This document shows positions 44,514 to 55,247 of a stretch of 64,000 bases of DNA, in pieces (position 1 is the first letter of the stretch; each line of letters opens with the position of its first letter). Made by a program: the position numbers and the translations under genes. The notes beneath the pieces were generated by a model. It was not told the origin of the DNA. It saw nothing but the letters and a program-made list of their open reading frames with translations, and did no database searches. Origin of the DNA: Streptomyces griseus (lineage in GTDB: Bacteria > Actinomycetota > Actinomycetes > Streptomycetales > Streptomycetaceae); the NCBI RefSeq assembly GCF_001715295.1, contig NZ_MDKB01000002.1:1075522-1139521 (forward strand), in the 5' to 3' direction.

Positions 44514-44677
44514 TCGAACGACGCGTCGGAGATCCGTTCGGGGCTCCTTGGCGACGACGTAAACGATACCCGATGCTCAGGGGTGCTCCGCCACCCGATT
44601 GATCAGTGCTCCGGGTGCGCGGGGATGGCTAGGCTTTGTGCCGTACCCAACGCTTACGACACAAGGAGCCACACGTC

Positions 44678-45166
44678 ATGGCCGACTCCAGTTTCGACAT
44701 CGTCTCGAAGGTCGAGCGGCAGGAGGTCGACAACGCCCTCAACCAGGCCGCCAAGGAGATCTCCCAGCGTTACGACTTCAAGGGCACGGGTGCCTCGATC
44801 GCATGGTCCGGCGAGAAGATCCTCATGGAGGCGAACGGCGAGGAGCGGGTCAAGGCGATCCTCGACATCTTCCAGTCCAAGCTGATCAAGCGCGGGATCT
44901 CGCTGAAGTCGCTGGACGCGGGCGAGCCGCAGCTGTCCGGCAAGGAGTACAAGATCTTCGCCACGATCGAGGAGGGCATCTCCCAGGAGAACGCCAAGAA
45001 GGTGGCGAAGATCATTCGCGATGAGGGGCCCAAGGGCGTCAAGGCGCAGGTCCAGGGCGATGAGCTGCGGGTCAGCTCGAAGAGCCGGGACGACCTGCAG
45101 GCGGTTCAGGCGTTGCTGAAGGGCAAGGACTTCGACTTCGCCGTGCAGTTCGCCAACTACCGGTAG
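44678..45166 (+). CDS. yajQ: YajQ-family nucleotide-binding protein
   Basis: 162 residues from ATG 44678 (AAGGAG upstream). Conserved [31 protein letters not shown] and [20 protein letters not shown]. Some family members bind cyclic di-GMP or RNA; in Streptomyces the ligand is untested. Followed by a 21-bp terminator hairpin. Confidence 0.95.
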   Translation: MADSSFDIVSKVERQEVDNALNQAAKEISQRYDFKGTGASIAWSGEKILMEANGEERVKAILDIFQSKLIKRGISLKSLDAGEPQLSGKEYKIFATIEEGISQENAKKVAKIIRDEGPKGVKAQVQGDELRVSSKSRDDLQAVQALLKGKDFDFAVQFANYR

Positions 45167-45192
45167 CCGGGCCGCTGCCGTGTGCAGCGGTG

Positions 45193-45238
45193 GGGAGCGG
45201 GGCGGCCCGTGCCGGACGGCACGGGCCGCCCCGCTCCC
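45193..45238. terminator. Terminator after yajQ
   Basis: Perfect 21-bp stem (45193-45213 with 45218-45238) with GGAC loop. No long T-run, but very stable. Confidence 0.85.
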
Positions 45239-45357
45239 GTCGTAGGGTGCGCCATGTCCGAATACCGCCGGTCTCGGGCTTCCGGGGACCGCAGACTCGG
45301 CGGTGCAGGGACATGGGCGGACCGGTTGCGGGGCCCGCCGGACAGGGAGCGTGAGGC

Positions 45358-45876
45358 ATGACGGCGACGGTGTACACGAGGGTCGACAGCCCGCTGGGTG
45401 AGCTGCTGCTGGTGGGTGGGGAGCGTGCGGACGCGGCCGGCGGGGTGGCTCTCGCCTCGCTGTCCCTGCCGGAGCAGAAGGGAGCCGCGGTCGTGCGGGA
45501 GGACTGGCGGCACGCGCCGGAGGCGTTCACCTCGATCACCGGGCAGCTGGCGGACTACTTCGAGGGGCGGCTGACCCGCTTCGACATCCCGTACGCGGAC
45601 CGCGTGGGCACCGAGTTCCAGCAGCGGGTCTGGAAGGCCGTCGACGCCATTCCGTACGGGCAGACGGTGTCGTACGGGCAGATCGCCGCGCAGGTGGGGT
45701 CCCTGGGGGCCGGGGTGCGGGCGGTCGGTACGGCGATCGGGCGCAATCCGCTACTGGTGGTCCGCCCGTGTCACCGCGTGATCGGGGCGGACGGGGCTCT
45801 GCGGGGCTATGCCGGCGGGGTGGGGCGCAAGGAGCAGCTGCTGGGGCTGGAAGGTGCGCTGCCGGCGCCGCGGTGA
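45358..45876 (+). CDS. ogt: Methylated-DNA-protein cysteine methyltransferase
   Basis: 172 residues. PCHRVIG holds the acceptor cysteine, preceded by GTAIGRNPLLVVR; GTEFQQRVWKAVDAIPYGQT is the DNA-binding half. Removes alkyl groups from O6-guanine. AGGGAG precedes ATG 45358. No AdaA-type domain. Confidence 0.96.
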   Translation: MTATVYTRVDSPLGELLLVGGERADAAGGVALASLSLPEQKGAAVVREDWRHAPEAFTSITGQLADYFEGRLTRFDIPYADRVGTEFQQRVWKAVDAIPYGQTVSYGQIAAQVGSLGAGVRAVGTAIGRNPLLVVRPCHRVIGADGALRGYAGGVGRKEQLLGLEGALPAPR

Positions 45877-45942
45877 GCAGGGGGCACGGGAATGGCCGTA
45901 CCGCCGTGCGGACGTGTCACGACGCGGCGAATCCCGGCCCGG

Positions 45943-46215
45943 TCAGCGGCGGTCGCGGGAGTGGCCGAAGAGCAGACGGTAGGCGATCAGCAGGACCAGG
46001 GATCCGGCGATGGCCGCGACCCATGTGGCCGTGTCGTAGAAGTCGGTCGAGATCGGGCGGTCGAGGAAGCGGGACGACAGCCAGCCACCGAGGAAGGCGC
46101 CCACGATGCCGATCAACGTGGTGCCCACGATCCCGCCCGGGTCGCGGCCGGGCAGCAGCAGCTTGGCTATGGCGCCTGCCAGGAGACCGAGGATGATCCA
46201 GCTGATGATGCTCAT
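45943..46215 (-). CDS. GlsB/YeaQ/YmgE-family membrane stress protein
   Basis: 90 residues from ATG 46215, three hydrophobic segments (ISWIILGLLAGAIAKLLL, GIVGTTLIGIVGAFLGGWL, WVAAIAGSLVLLIAYRLLF) with GRDPGG in the first loop, the transglycosylase-associated/GlsB signature. Stress-linked in other bacteria. Confidence 0.9.
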   Translation of the reverse strand: MSIISWIILGLLAGAIAKLLLPGRDPGGIVGTTLIGIVGAFLGGWLSSRFLDRPISTDFYDTATWVAAIAGSLVLLIAYRLLFGHSRDRR

Positions 46216-46374
46216 GATCACGAACCTACCCGTCACTTGATCCTGTATTCCAGGACGCGTGACGGGCGGTCGTGGTTGCCGGACGGTCGTGGTTCCCGGA
46301 CCGTCCTGGTTTTCGGGCCGCCCCGGTCCCGGACGGGCGCGGTGGCGGGGCGGCTCCTGCCCCGTTTGCCGGCC

Positions 46375-46767
46375 TTACCGGGTGGCGAAGGCCTGGTCGG
46401 TGCGGACGATCTCCTTGCCGAAGGGCATCAGCGAGACCGGGATGAGCTTGAAGTTGGCGATGCCCAGCGGGATTCCGATGATGGTGACGCACAGGGCGAT
46501 ACCGGTGAAGATGTGGCCGAGCGCGAGCCACCAGCCGGCCAGGATCACCCAGAGGATGTTCCCGATGAGGGAGGGGCTGCCCGCGTCGCGGCGGTCGACC
46601 ACGGTGTAGCCGAAGGGCCAGAGCGCGTACACGCCGATGCGGAACGCGGCGACCCCGAAGGGGATGCCGATGATCGTGATGCACAGGAGGAGGCCCGCGG
46701 CGACGTAGCCGAGGAACATCCAGAAGCCGCACAGGACCAGCCATATGACGTTCAGGATTGTGTTCAC
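46375..46767 (-). CDS. YccF-domain membrane protein
   Basis: 130 residues from GTG 46767, two repeats of the YccF domain ([20 protein letters not shown] and [20 protein letters not shown]), each with two membrane helices. The start overlaps the htpX stop by 4 bp (GTGA), so both are coupled. Function unknown. Confidence 0.9.
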   Translation of the reverse strand: MNTILNVIWLVLCGFWMFLGYVAAGLLLCITIIGIPFGVAAFRIGVYALWPFGYTVVDRRDAGSPSLIGNILWVILAGWWLALGHIFTGIALCVTIIGIPLGIANFKLIPVSLMPFGKEIVRTDQAFATR

Positions 46768-47627
46768 GGTCGATACCCTGCCATCTGCTCGAGTCGGGCG
46801 ATGCGTTCCGCCATGGGCGGGTGGGTGGAGAACATCTTGGACATGCCCTGGCCGGGGCGGAACGGGTTCGCGATCATCATGTGGCTCGCGGTCTCGATCC
46901 TCGGTTCGGGCGGCAGCGGAAGCTGAGCGGTGCCGGCTTCCAGCTTGCGCAGGGCGCCGGCGAGGGCGAGCGGGTCGCCGGTCAGCTGGGCGCCGGAGGC
47001 GTCGGCCTCGTACTCCCGGGAGCGGCTGACGGCGAGCTGGATGACGGAGGCGGCGAGGGGGCCGAGGATCATCACCAGCAGCATCCCGACGAGGCCGGGG
47101 CCCTCGTCGTCGTCGGACCGGCCTACCGGGATGAGCCAGGCGAAGTTGACCAGGAACATGACGACGGAGGCGAGTGCGCCCGCGACGGACGAGATGAGGA
47201 TGTCGCGGTTGTAGACGTGGCTGAGCTCGTGGCCGAGAACGCCGCGCAGCTCCCGCTCGTCGAGGATCTGGAGGATGCCCTCGGTGCAGCAGACGGCGGC
47301 GTTGCGCGGGTTGCGGCCGGTGGCGAACGCGTTGGGCGCCTGCGTCGGGGAGATGTAGAGCCGGGGCATGGGCTGGCGGGCGGCCGTCGAGAGCTCCCGG
47401 ACCATGCGGAAGAGCTGCGGCGCCTCGAATTCGCTGACCGGCCGGGCCCGCATGGCGCGCAGGGCCAGTTTGTCGCTGTTCCAGTACGCGTAGGCGTTGG
47501 TGGCGAGCGCGACGAGCAGGGCGACGATCAGGCCCGTACGTCCGAAGAGACTGCCGATGACGATGATGAGCGCGGACAGTCCCCCGAGGAGTACTGCGGT
47601 TTTCAGCCCGTTGTGCCGGCGGTGCAC
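46764..47627 (-). CDS. htpX: Membrane zinc metalloprotease HtpX
   Basis: 287 residues from GTG 47627, chosen for GGAGGG at 6 bases; the longer in-frame start adds a low-complexity leader. [10 protein letters not shown] is the HExxH zinc site, with YEADASG giving the third ligand. Four hydrophobic segments. Degrades damaged membrane proteins. Coupled to the YccF gene. Confidence 0.93.
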   Translation of the reverse strand: MHRRHNGLKTAVLLGGLSALIIVIGSLFGRTGLIVALLVALATNAYAYWNSDKLALRAMRARPVSEFEAPQLFRMVRELSTAARQPMPRLYISPTQAPNAFATGRNPRNAAVCCTEGILQILDERELRGVLGHELSHVYNRDILISSVAGALASVVMFLVNFAWLIPVGRSDDDEGPGLVGMLLVMILGPLAASVIQLAVSRSREYEADASGAQLTGDPLALAGALRKLEAGTAQLPLPPEPRIETASHMMIANPFRPGQGMSKMFSTHPPMAERIARLEQMAGYRP

Positions 47628-47761
47628 GGTACGCCCTCCAAGTGGTGCGGTAGGGGAACCCTTGCTCGGTGGTGCTCCACTCCCAGTGGAAGCTCCCGTA
47701 CCGGTCAACGCGAGGCGGCGGGAGCTAGTTCCCTTGTGCGGCGGGGCGGGGCACAGGGCGA

Positions 47762-47799
47762 AGGGGCGGATCGGGTCCCGGGTGGACCGATCCGCCCCT
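47762..47799. terminator. Terminator between mscL and htpX
   Basis: Stem of 13 bp (47762-47774 with 47787-47799), AGGGGCGGATCGG with CCGATCCGCCCCT. It lies in the 282-bp gap upstream of htpX, downstream of mscL. Confidence 0.75.
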
Positions 47800-47909
47800 G
47801 GGCCGTGCGTGTGGCGTACGCCCGCCGGGCCGGCGCAGGGGCGCGTCCGCCGTGCGGAGGGTGCCTGTCCGCCCGTGGCGGCTGCGCCGCGGGCCGGTGG
47901 CGGGCGGGG

Positions 47910-48374
47910 TCAGCGCTGGGCCGGGAGGCCGGCGAGTGCGCGGGCCTCCGGGTCCGGCTCGACGTCGCTGGTGCAGTGGCCGCAGCGGGTGGCGATGGCG
48001 GGGATCTCGGTGAAGCAGCGCGGGCAGTCGCGCAGCGCGGCCTTGATGTCGGCCTGCTTCTCGTCCTCCTTGGCCGTGAAGCGGTTCTGCACCTGAGCCA
48101 TGGGGACGACGACCAGGAAGTAGAGCACGGCGGCCGTGATGACGAAGGCGATGGCCGCGCTGACGAAGAGACCGTACGGGAACTTCACCCCGTCGACCGT
48201 GAAGACGGCCTTGCTGAAGTCGCCCGTCCCCCGGGTGAAGAGGCCGATCAGAGGAACGATGAACGCGTTGCTGAAGCCGGTGACGACTGCGGTGAACGCG
48301 GCTCCGACGGCGAGGCCGATGGCCATGGAGATGACGTTTCCGCGCAGGATGAAGTCTTTGAACCCGTTCAGCAC
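47910..48374 (-). CDS. mscL: Large-conductance mechanosensitive channel with a zinc-ribbon tail
   Basis: 154 residues from GTG 48374 (AAGGAG upstream). MscL core: GFKDFILRGNVISMAIGLAV and two membrane helices (GAAFTAVVTGFSNAFIVPLI, GLFVSAAIAFVITAAVLYFL). The C-terminus carries CPRC and CGHC about 15 residues apart, a zinc-ribbon-like pair not part of the E. coli channel. Releases solutes on osmotic downshock; the ribbon may sense or bind at the cytoplasmic side. Confidence 0.93.
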   Translation of the reverse strand: MLNGFKDFILRGNVISMAIGLAVGAAFTAVVTGFSNAFIVPLIGLFTRGTGDFSKAVFTVDGVKFPYGLFVSAAIAFVITAAVLYFLVVVPMAQVQNRFTAKEDEKQADIKAALRDCPRCFTEIPAIATRCGHCTSDVEPDPEARALAGLPAQR

Positions 48375-48489
48375 CGCTTTGCTCCTTGTTGCTCTGTTCA
48401 GGTGACGCGTGCACGCAAGACGATGCCCTGTGCGCGCACGCGTGGGCAAGCCGATCTTCCTGCGGTTCAGGGGGTCGTGCGCGCGAGGC

Positions 48490-50025
48490 TCAGAAGAGGC
48501 TGACGGCGGCGAAGCGGAGTACCAGCTGGGGGGCTCCGGAGAGGACGAGCGCGGCTGCCGCGGTGAGCACGATCACTGAGGTCAGAGGTGCCGGGACGGC
48601 GAGTGTGGGGGCGACGGGTGCCTGCTCGCTCCCGGGTGCGCCTTCCGGGGCGCGGAAGAGTGCCGCCGTCCACCGGAGGTAGTAGTAGAGGGCGATCACC
48701 ACGTTGACGGCCATGACCACGGCGAGCCAGCCGAGCCCTGCGTCGACGGCCGCCGAGAACACGGTGACCTTGGCGAAGAGGCCGATGACACCGGGTGGCA
48801 GTCCGGCCAGGCAGAGCAGGAAGAAGGCCATGGCGAGGGCCGCCACGGGGCGGGTGGCGTACAGGCCGCGGTAGTCGGAGAGGCGGTTGCCGGGGTGGGC
48901 GCGTGCGACGAGGGCGGCCACGGCGAACGCCCCGAGGTTCACGACGGCGTACATGAGGGCGTACGCGACGGTGGAGCCGATCTGCTCGTCGCTGGAGTAC
49001 GCGGCGGCCGCGACGGGGACGAGGAGGTAGCCGGCCTGGCCGACGGACGACCAGGCCAGGAGGCGTACGGCGCTGCGGGCGCGGGTGGCGCTCTGCCGGA
49101 GTGCGGCCACGTTCCCGACGGTCATGGTGAGGGCGGCGAGGACCGCCAGGGCGGGCCCCCAGACGTCGGCGTACGCGGGGAAGCCGATCACGGTGACCAG
49201 GATCAGCCCGGAGAAGCCGACCGCCTTGCCGACCACGGAGAGGTAGGCGGCGATGGGGAGCGGGGCGCCGACGTAGGTGTCGGGCACCCAGAAGTGGAAG
49301 GGCGCGGCGGCCGTCTTGAAGGCGAAGCCGACGAGCGTGAGGACGACTCCGGCCTCGGCGAGGACGTCGAACCGGCCGGGTACGTCGTCGAGGCGGGCCG
49401 CGATCTCCGTGAGGTGCAGGGTGCCGGTCGTCGCGTAGACGAAGCTGACTCCCAGGAGCATGACGGCGGTGGCGACGACGGAGGACAGGAAGAACTTCAG
49501 GGCCGCCTCGGAGGAGCGGCGGTCACCGCGTTTGATGCCGACGAGGGCGAAGGCGGGGAGCGAGGCGACTTCGAGGGCGACGACGAGGGTGGCGAGGTCG
49601 CGGGCGGCGGGCAGCAGCGCGGCGCCCGCCGCGGAGGACAACAGCAGGAACCAGAACTCGCCCGCCGGGAGCCTGCGGGTGTCGCCGATCGACAGCAGGG
49701 CGGTGAGCAGTGCGCCGCCGAGCACGAGGGCCTGGATGACGAGGGAGAAGTGGTCGGCCGTGTAGCTGCAGGCCTGCGTCCCGGTGGTGAGGCAGAAGGT
49801 GGAGCGGTCTCCGGCGCGCAGTGGGACGAGCAGGGCGAGTGCGGCGACGAGACCGGCGACGGCTCCGTAGCCGAGCAGCGGCTTGCGCCGCTCCGGGACG
49901 AAGAGGTCGGCGACGAGGACGAGCAGCGCCACGGACGCGGCGGTGACGGGAGGCGCGACGGCGAGCCAGTCGACGGACTGGACGAGGCTCGCGGCCCCGG
50001 TTGCGCTGTCGGCTGCCACGGTCAC
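48490..50025 (-). CDS. nuoN: NADH-quinone oxidoreductase-type subunit N
   Basis: 511 residues from GTG 50025. Antiporter-like membrane subunit with ~14 helices; LVGIKRGDRRSSEAALKFFL and FKTAAAPFHFWVPDTYVGAP carry the conserved Lys/His region. Start overlaps nuoM stop by 4 bp (GTGA). Last gene of the operon. Confidence 0.95.
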   Translation of the reverse strand: MTVAADSATGAASLVQSVDWLAVAPPVTAASVALLVLVADLFVPERRKPLLGYGAVAGLVAALALLVPLRAGDRSTFCLTTGTQACSYTADHFSLVIQALVLGGALLTALLSIGDTRRLPAGEFWFLLLSSAAGAALLPAARDLATLVVALEVASLPAFALVGIKRGDRRSSEAALKFFLSSVVATAVMLLGVSFVYATTGTLHLTEIAARLDDVPGRFDVLAEAGVVLTLVGFAFKTAAAPFHFWVPDTYVGAPLPIAAYLSVVGKAVGFSGLILVTVIGFPAYADVWGPALAVLAALTMTVGNVAALRQSATRARSAVRLLAWSSVGQAGYLLVPVAAAAYSSDEQIGSTVAYALMYAVVNLGAFAVAALVARAHPGNRLSDYRGLYATRPVAALAMAFFLLCLAGLPPGVIGLFAKVTVFSAAVDAGLGWLAVVMAVNVVIALYYYLRWTAALFRAPEGAPGSEQAPVAPTLAVPAPLTSVIVLTAAAALVLSGAPQLVLRFAAVSLF

Positions 50026-51596
50026 GACTTGCCTCCTGCGAGGAGCTTCTGGACGGCCGGGTCGGTGAGGCCGAGGAGGACGGCCGGCCAGAGTCCGGCG
50101 AGGACGGTGAGGGCGGCGAGCGGGGTCCAGGCGGCGAGTTCGTAGCGCTGGATGTCGGCGAGCGCGTGCGCCTGTCCACGGTTCCCGCCCATGCAGACAC
50201 GGCGTACGACCATGAGCATGTACGCGGCGGTGAGCAGGGTGCCGAGGGCGCCGAGGGACATGTACGTGAGGAAGGCGGGGCGGCTGAGGCCCTCGGCGGG
50301 GTCGAAGGCGCCGAACAGGGTGAGCATCTCCCCCCAGAACCCGGCCAGGCCGGGGAGACCGAGTGAGGCGATGGCCGCGAAGGCGAGCAGACCGCCCAGG
50401 CGGGGCGCCCGGCCGTAGAGGGCGGCCCCGGTCGCTCCCGAGAGGGTGTCCAGATCGGCTGTGCCGTAACGGTCCTTGACGGCTCCGACCAGGAAGAACA
50501 GCAGACCGGTGATGAGGCCGTGGGCGATGTTGGCGAACAGGGCGCCGTTGACTCCGGTGGGGGTCATGGTCGCGATACCGAGGAGGACGAATCCCATGTG
50601 GCCCACGGACGAGTAGGCGATGAGGCGCTTGAGATCGCCTCGGGCGCCGGGGCGGACGAGCGCGAGGCAGGCGAGGGATCCGTAGATGATCCCGACGACG
50701 GCGAACGCGGCGAGATACGGCGCGAAGGTCCGCATCCCGTCGGGGGCGACGGGGAGCAGGATACGGACGAATCCGTATGTACCCATCTTCAGCAGGACGC
50801 CGGCGAGAAGCACGGAGCCCACGGTCGGGGCGGCGGTGTGGGCGTCGGGGAGCCAGCTGTGCAGCGGCCACATGGGGGTTTTCACCGCGAGGCCGACACC
50901 GATGGCCAGTACCGCGGTGACCTGCACGGACGCGGTGAGGCCGCGGCCGTTGTCAGTGGCGAGTGCCACCATGTCGAACGTGCCGCTCTTCAGCCCGACG
51001 AGGAGCAGTCCCAGCAGCATGACCACGGAACCGAGCAGCGTGTAGAGGATGAACTTCCAGGCGGCGGGCTGCTTCCGGTCGCCGCCCCAGCGGGCGATGA
51101 GGAAGTACATCGGGATGAGGACCATCTCGAAGGCCAGGAAGAACAGCAGCAGGTCGAGGACGGCGAAGGTCGCCAGTGTGCCGGACTCGAGGAGGAGGAC
51201 GAGTGCGACGAAGCCCTTCGCGGAGGGACCTGCGGGGAGCTTGAAGTAGCTGTGGAGCGCGCAGAGGAAGGTCAGCAGCGCGGTGAGGACGAGGAGGGGG
51301 AGCGAGATGCCGTCCGTACCGAGGTGGATCCGCACGTCGAGTGCCGGGATCCAGCTGATGTCCGTGGTGGCCTGCATCCTCGACGGGTTGCCGTGGTCGA
51401 ATCCGGCGGCCAGCAGGAGAGCGGCGAGCAGGACCGCGCCGGTCACGGTGACGCCGTGGCGGAGTACGGCCTGGCCGGGGTCCCTGCCCTTGAGTCCGGG
51501 CGGGGCGGGCAGCAGCGCGGCGGCCGCGCCGAGGAGCGGCGCGACGACGACGAACGCCAGAAGGAACTGCATCACGGATGCGCTGATATCGATCAT
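50022..51596 (-). CDS. nuoM: NADH-quinone oxidoreductase-type subunit M
   Basis: 524 residues. Antiporter-like membrane subunit: LLFFLAFEMVLIPMYFLIAR (conserved Glu) and AVKTPMWPLHSWLPDAHTAA, with GVLLKMGTYGFVRILLP. Starts 3 bp after nuoL. Confidence 0.96.
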   Translation of the reverse strand: MIDISASVMQFLLAFVVVAPLLGAAAALLPAPPGLKGRDPGQAVLRHGVTVTGAVLLAALLLAAGFDHGNPSRMQATTDISWIPALDVRIHLGTDGISLPLLVLTALLTFLCALHSYFKLPAGPSAKGFVALVLLLESGTLATFAVLDLLLFFLAFEMVLIPMYFLIARWGGDRKQPAAWKFILYTLLGSVVMLLGLLLVGLKSGTFDMVALATDNGRGLTASVQVTAVLAIGVGLAVKTPMWPLHSWLPDAHTAAPTVGSVLLAGVLLKMGTYGFVRILLPVAPDGMRTFAPYLAAFAVVGIIYGSLACLALVRPGARGDLKRLIAYSSVGHMGFVLLGIATMTPTGVNGALFANIAHGLITGLLFFLVGAVKDRYGTADLDTLSGATGAALYGRAPRLGGLLAFAAIASLGLPGLAGFWGEMLTLFGAFDPAEGLSRPAFLTYMSLGALGTLLTAAYMLMVVRRVCMGGNRGQAHALADIQRYELAAWTPLAALTVLAGLWPAVLLGLTDPAVQKLLAGGKS

Positions 51597-51599
51597 GGC

Positions 51600-53600
51600 T
51601 CACGCCCCGGCGTTGACGTTGGCGAAGACGACGGCGGCGATCGCCAGGACGAGGGTTCCGGCGAGCATCGCGCCCAGGTAGGTCTGCACGTTGCCCGTCT
51701 GTGCGCGGCGGACCGCCGCGCCGAGTCCGCGGGCGAGGGTGCCGGAGCCGCGTACGTAGGTGTCGACGACCTCGCGGTCCAGGAAGCGGACGAGGAGGGC
51801 GGCGGCCCGGACGGGGCGTACGAAGAGCGCCGTGCAGAGGGCGTCGAGGTGGAATCCGGTGACCGCGTGGCGGTGCAGGCGGCCGAGCAGGAGGCGGCCG
51901 GGGTCCGAGGGGTCGGGGGCCCCCGCGATGGTGCCGTAGGCGGCGGTGTGCGACGTCATCGCCTCGGCTTCCACGAGGGCCGGTTCGGCGTCGGGGTGGG
52001 CGGCGACCGCGCCCACCGGGGGCCGGCCGGCGAGCGTGGCGGTGTGGCGCCAGGCCCCGTAGGTGACGAGTCCGCCGACGAGGCCGATGCCGGTGGACAG
52101 GACGGCGGTCGTGAGGGTGGGGGTGAGGCTGTGTCCGTCGAACCAGTCGGTCAGGGCTCCGGCCGTGAGGCCGAAGGCGATCGTGGGAACGGCGAGCACC
52201 CACAGGACGGAGGTCATCGCGGCGGGCTGCTTGCCGTGGTCGGGCACCTCGGCGCCGCGTCCGCGGAAGGTGAGGAGCCACAGGCGGGTGGCGTAGGCGG
52301 CGGTCAGCAGCGCGGCGGCGAGTCCGGCGACGAGCACCGTCCAGCCCGCCGCCGCCGGGGCCACGGTGCGGTCGCCGAGGGCGGTGTGCTCGGCGGCGAC
52401 CAGTACGGCTTCCTTGGAGAAGAAACCGGCGAAGGGCGGGATGGCGGCGAGCGCGAGCAGGGCGACGGTCATCGTCCAGTAGGCGTCGGGGATGCGCGTG
52501 GCCAGGCCGCTCATGCGGGACATGGCGGCGAGTGAGTTGGTCCCCGCTGCGTGGATGACGACACCCGCGGCGAGGAAGAGGACGGCTTTGAACGCGCCGT
52601 GCGACAGGAGGTGGAAGACGGCGGCTCCGCGGTCGCCGACGGCCAGGGCACCGGACATGTAGCCGAGCTGGCCGATGGTCGAGTAGGCGAGGACGCGTTT
52701 GATGTCGTCCTGCGCGAGGGCGGCCAGCCCCGACCCGATCATCGTGACGGCCGCCATCACGGCGAGGACGACGAGCGCCGCGCCGGAGGCGGCGAAGACG
52801 GGAAGGAGCCGGGCGACGAAGTAGATGCCGGCGGCGACCATCGTCGCGGCGTGGATGAGCGCGGAGACGGGGGTGGGGCCGGCCATCGCGTCGGGCAGCC
52901 AGGTGTGCAGGGGGAACTGGGCGGACTTGCCGGCGACGCCCGCGAGCAGCAGCAGCGCGATGAGGGTGGGGTGGTCGAGTCCGCCGTTACCGACGGCGGC
53001 CAGGATGCCGGTGATGCGGAAGGTGCCGGTGTCCGCCGCCAGGGCGAACAGGCCGATGAGGAAGGGCACGTCACCGAGCTTGGTGACGAGGAAGGCCTTC
53101 AGGGAGGCGGCACGAGCCTCGGGCGTCTCCCAGTAGTGGCCGACCAGGAAGTACGAGCAGATGCCCATGATCTCCCAGCCGACCAGGAGCACCATCAGGT
53201 CGCCCGAGTAGACGACGAGCAGCATCGCGGAGGTGAAGAGGGAGACGAGGGCCGCGTACGAGGGGTAGCGGGCGTCGTCCTTCAGATAGGCGGTCGAGTA
53301 GACCTGGACGCAGGTCGCGACGAGTCCGACGAGCACGGCGACGAGGACGGCGAAGCCGTCGAGGTGCAGGGCGAGGTCGATGGGGACCGAGCCGGTGGGC
53401 GTGAGCTGGGTCGCGGCGTCGACGGCACGCCCACCGCCCTGGCGTGCGGCGACGACGGCGGCGATGACGGCTGCGAGGAGGGTGGGCAGCACGGCGAGGG
53501 GCCGGACCAATCCGGGGACGGTCCTGCCGAACAGGAGTCCGGCGGCGGCGCCCAGGAAGGGGAGGAGGGGGACGAGGACGGCAAGGGTCGTGGTGGTCAC
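51600..53600 (-). CDS. nuoL: NADH-quinone oxidoreductase-type subunit L
   Basis: 666 residues from GTG 53600, overlapping nuoK by 4 bp. Antiporter-like subunit: [40 protein letters not shown] and STIGQLGYM. The C-terminal long lateral helix and last helix ([20 protein letters not shown]) are present. Confidence 0.96.
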   Translation of the reverse strand: MTTTTLAVLVPLLPFLGAAAGLLFGRTVPGLVRPLAVLPTLLAAVIAAVVAARQGGGRAVDAATQLTPTGSVPIDLALHLDGFAVLVAVLVGLVATCVQVYSTAYLKDDARYPSYAALVSLFTSAMLLVVYSGDLMVLLVGWEIMGICSYFLVGHYWETPEARAASLKAFLVTKLGDVPFLIGLFALAADTGTFRITGILAAVGNGGLDHPTLIALLLLAGVAGKSAQFPLHTWLPDAMAGPTPVSALIHAATMVAAGIYFVARLLPVFAASGAALVVLAVMAAVTMIGSGLAALAQDDIKRVLAYSTIGQLGYMSGALAVGDRGAAVFHLLSHGAFKAVLFLAAGVVIHAAGTNSLAAMSRMSGLATRIPDAYWTMTVALLALAAIPPFAGFFSKEAVLVAAEHTALGDRTVAPAAAGWTVLVAGLAAALLTAAYATRLWLLTFRGRGAEVPDHGKQPAAMTSVLWVLAVPTIAFGLTAGALTDWFDGHSLTPTLTTAVLSTGIGLVGGLVTYGAWRHTATLAGRPPVGAVAAHPDAEPALVEAEAMTSHTAAYGTIAGAPDPSDPGRLLLGRLHRHAVTGFHLDALCTALFVRPVRAAALLVRFLDREVVDTYVRGSGTLARGLGAAVRRAQTGNVQTYLGAMLAGTLVLAIAAVVFANVNAGA

Positions 53601-54007
53601 GCGGTGGCCTCCGCCTTCTTTGCCTTCCCTGCCGGAGCAGTGGCCTGGTCTGCGGTGCCGTCGGCGGCGTCCTCGTCGTCGGGGAGCGCTTCCGCGGCGT
53701 CGGTCTCGGCGGTGTCGCGGAGCCGGTCGATGTCCGAGCTGCCGCGGTTGCGGTAAACGGCCAGGACGATTGCCAGGCCGATACCGATCTCGGCTGCGGC
53801 GAGGGCGATCGTGAAGAGGGTGAGGGCCTGCCCGGAGTGGAGTGCGTCGCGAAGCCAGACGTCGAAGGCGACGAGGTTGAGGTTGACCGCGTTGAGCATC
53901 AGCTCGACGGACATCAGGACGAGGATCGTGTTGCGGCGGGCGAGCACGCCGTACAGCCCGACGCAGAAGAGGAGGACGGCGAGGACGGCGGGATAGGCGA
54001 GATGCAT
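53597..54007 (-). CDS. nuoK: NADH-quinone oxidoreductase-type subunit K
   Basis: 136 residues from ATG 54007 ([20 protein letters not shown]). Conserved membrane Glu residues in [20 protein letters not shown] and [17 protein letters not shown]. Unlike the usual ~100 residues, it has a ~35-residue acidic cytoplasmic tail ([20 protein letters not shown]). TGATG overlap with nuoJ. Confidence 0.95.
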   Translation of the reverse strand: MHLAYPAVLAVLLFCVGLYGVLARRNTILVLMSVELMLNAVNLNLVAFDVWLRDALHSGQALTLFTIALAAAEIGIGLAIVLAVYRNRGSSDIDRLRDTAETDAAEALPDDEDAADGTADQATAPAGKAKKAEATA

Positions 54008-54702
54008 CAGCTCGTGCCCTCCCGGTCCGTGCGGGAGCCGGCTTCCGGCACCGCGTCGGGGGCCGCTTCCCCGTCCTCGGCGGGCGTGGCCGCCCGGTCG
54101 TCGCCCGGCGCGGCTCCCCCGACGGTGCGCGGCGCCGCTCCCCGGTCCTTGCCGGGGAGCGTCCCCCGGTCCTTGCGGGACAGGACGATCGCACCGACGA
54201 GGGCGGCGAGCAGGAGGACGGACAGGGCTTCGAACGGCAGGACCCAGTGCCGGAAGAGAAATGCTCCGGTGGCCTGGGTGGAGCCCTGGGCGGGGCCGTC
54301 CAGGTCGATCCATGTCGTACGGAAGGCGTCCGCGACGACCCAGACCAGTACGGCGGCCGAGGCCCCGGCCACGCCTGCGGCGATCCACCGGTTGTCCGAG
54401 TCGGCGTCCGGGGAGCGGCCGATGGGGGCGCGGGTGAGCATGAGCCCGAAGAGAAGGAGGACGACGATCGAGCCGACGTAGATCAGGACCTGCACCCAGG
54501 CGATGAACTCGGCCGTGAGCAGGAGGTACTCGACGGCCAGGCCGCCGAGCGCCACGACGAGCCACAGGGCGGCGTGCACGAGTTGCTTGGTCGTGACGGT
54601 GACGAGGGCCGCGCCGAGGGTGGCGAGGCCGACGAGGACGAAGGCGATCTCCACACCGGTCGGCGACAGGAACCCGGGATGGCCGGCGGCTGCGGGGATC
54701 AC
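54007..54702 (-). CDS. nuoJ: NADH-quinone oxidoreductase-type subunit J
   Basis: 231 residues from GTG 54702. Five hydrophobic segments, with [20 protein letters not shown], the conserved NuoJ helix. The ~65-residue C-terminus is hydrophilic and Ala/Pro/Asp/Gly-rich, longer than typical. Overlaps nuoI by GTGA. Confidence 0.94.
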   Translation of the reverse strand: MIPAAAGHPGFLSPTGVEIAFVLVGLATLGAALVTVTTKQLVHAALWLVVALGGLAVEYLLLTAEFIAWVQVLIYVGSIVVLLLFGLMLTRAPIGRSPDADSDNRWIAAGVAGASAAVLVWVVADAFRTTWIDLDGPAQGSTQATGAFLFRHWVLPFEALSVLLLAALVGAIVLSRKDRGTLPGKDRGAAPRTVGGAAPGDDRAATPAEDGEAAPDAVPEAGSRTDREGTS

Positions 54703-55247
54703 TTCCCTCCTCCCTGCTCGCTGTCCTGGGCCCGGAGCTTGTCGGCCGTCTTACGGGCGGCGGCGATCTCCTTCGGTTCCTCGGCCGCCGCGTCGAGTGC
54801 GGGCGGCTCGGGCACGGTCCACATCCACTCACGGAGCTTGTCGCGCTCGTGGGTGAGCTCGAGGATGTCCGTCTCCGCGTACTCGAACTCCGGTGACCAG
54901 AAGAGCGCGTCGAAAGGACACACCTCGATGCAGATTCCGCAGTACATGCAGAGGGCGAAGTCGATCGCGAAGCGGTCCAGGACGTTGCGGCTGCGCTCAC
55001 GGCCGCCGGGGGCGGCGGCGGGCACCGTCTCCTTGTGGGAGTCGATGTAGATGCACCAGTCGGGGCACTCACGGGCGCAGAGCATGCAGACCGTGCAGTT
55101 CTCCTCGAACAGACCGATGACACCGCGACTGCGGGGCGGCAGCTCGGGCTGGACGTCCGGGTACTGGGCGGTGACCGTGCGCTTCGTCATGGTGCGCAGG
55201 GTGACGGCGAGGCCCTTGGCCAGGCCTGAGCCGGGGATCGGGGGCAC
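54699..55247 (-). CDS. nuoI: NADH-quinone oxidoreductase-type subunit I, 2x[4Fe-4S]
   Basis: 182 residues from GTG 55247 ([20 protein letters not shown]). Two ferredoxin motifs, [12 protein letters not shown] and [12 protein letters not shown], hold clusters N6a/N6b that pass electrons toward NuoB. Starts one base inside the nuoH stop. Confidence 0.96.
   Translation of the reverse strand: MPPIPGSGLAKGLAVTLRTMTKRTVTAQYPDVQPELPPRSRGVIGLFEENCTVCMLCARECPDWCIYIDSHKETVPAAAPGGRERSRNVLDRFAIDFALCMYCGICIEVCPFDALFWSPEFEYAETDILELTHERDKLREWMWTVPEPPALDAAAEEPKEIAAARKTADKLRAQDSEQGGGK

Noticed and set aside
48490..50871. Longer fused frames across the nuo operon (for example 793 codons ending as nuoN)
   Set aside because: The extra N-terminal parts are off-frame shadows of neighbouring nuo genes; GTG starts overlapping the previous stop by 4 bp give normal subunit lengths.
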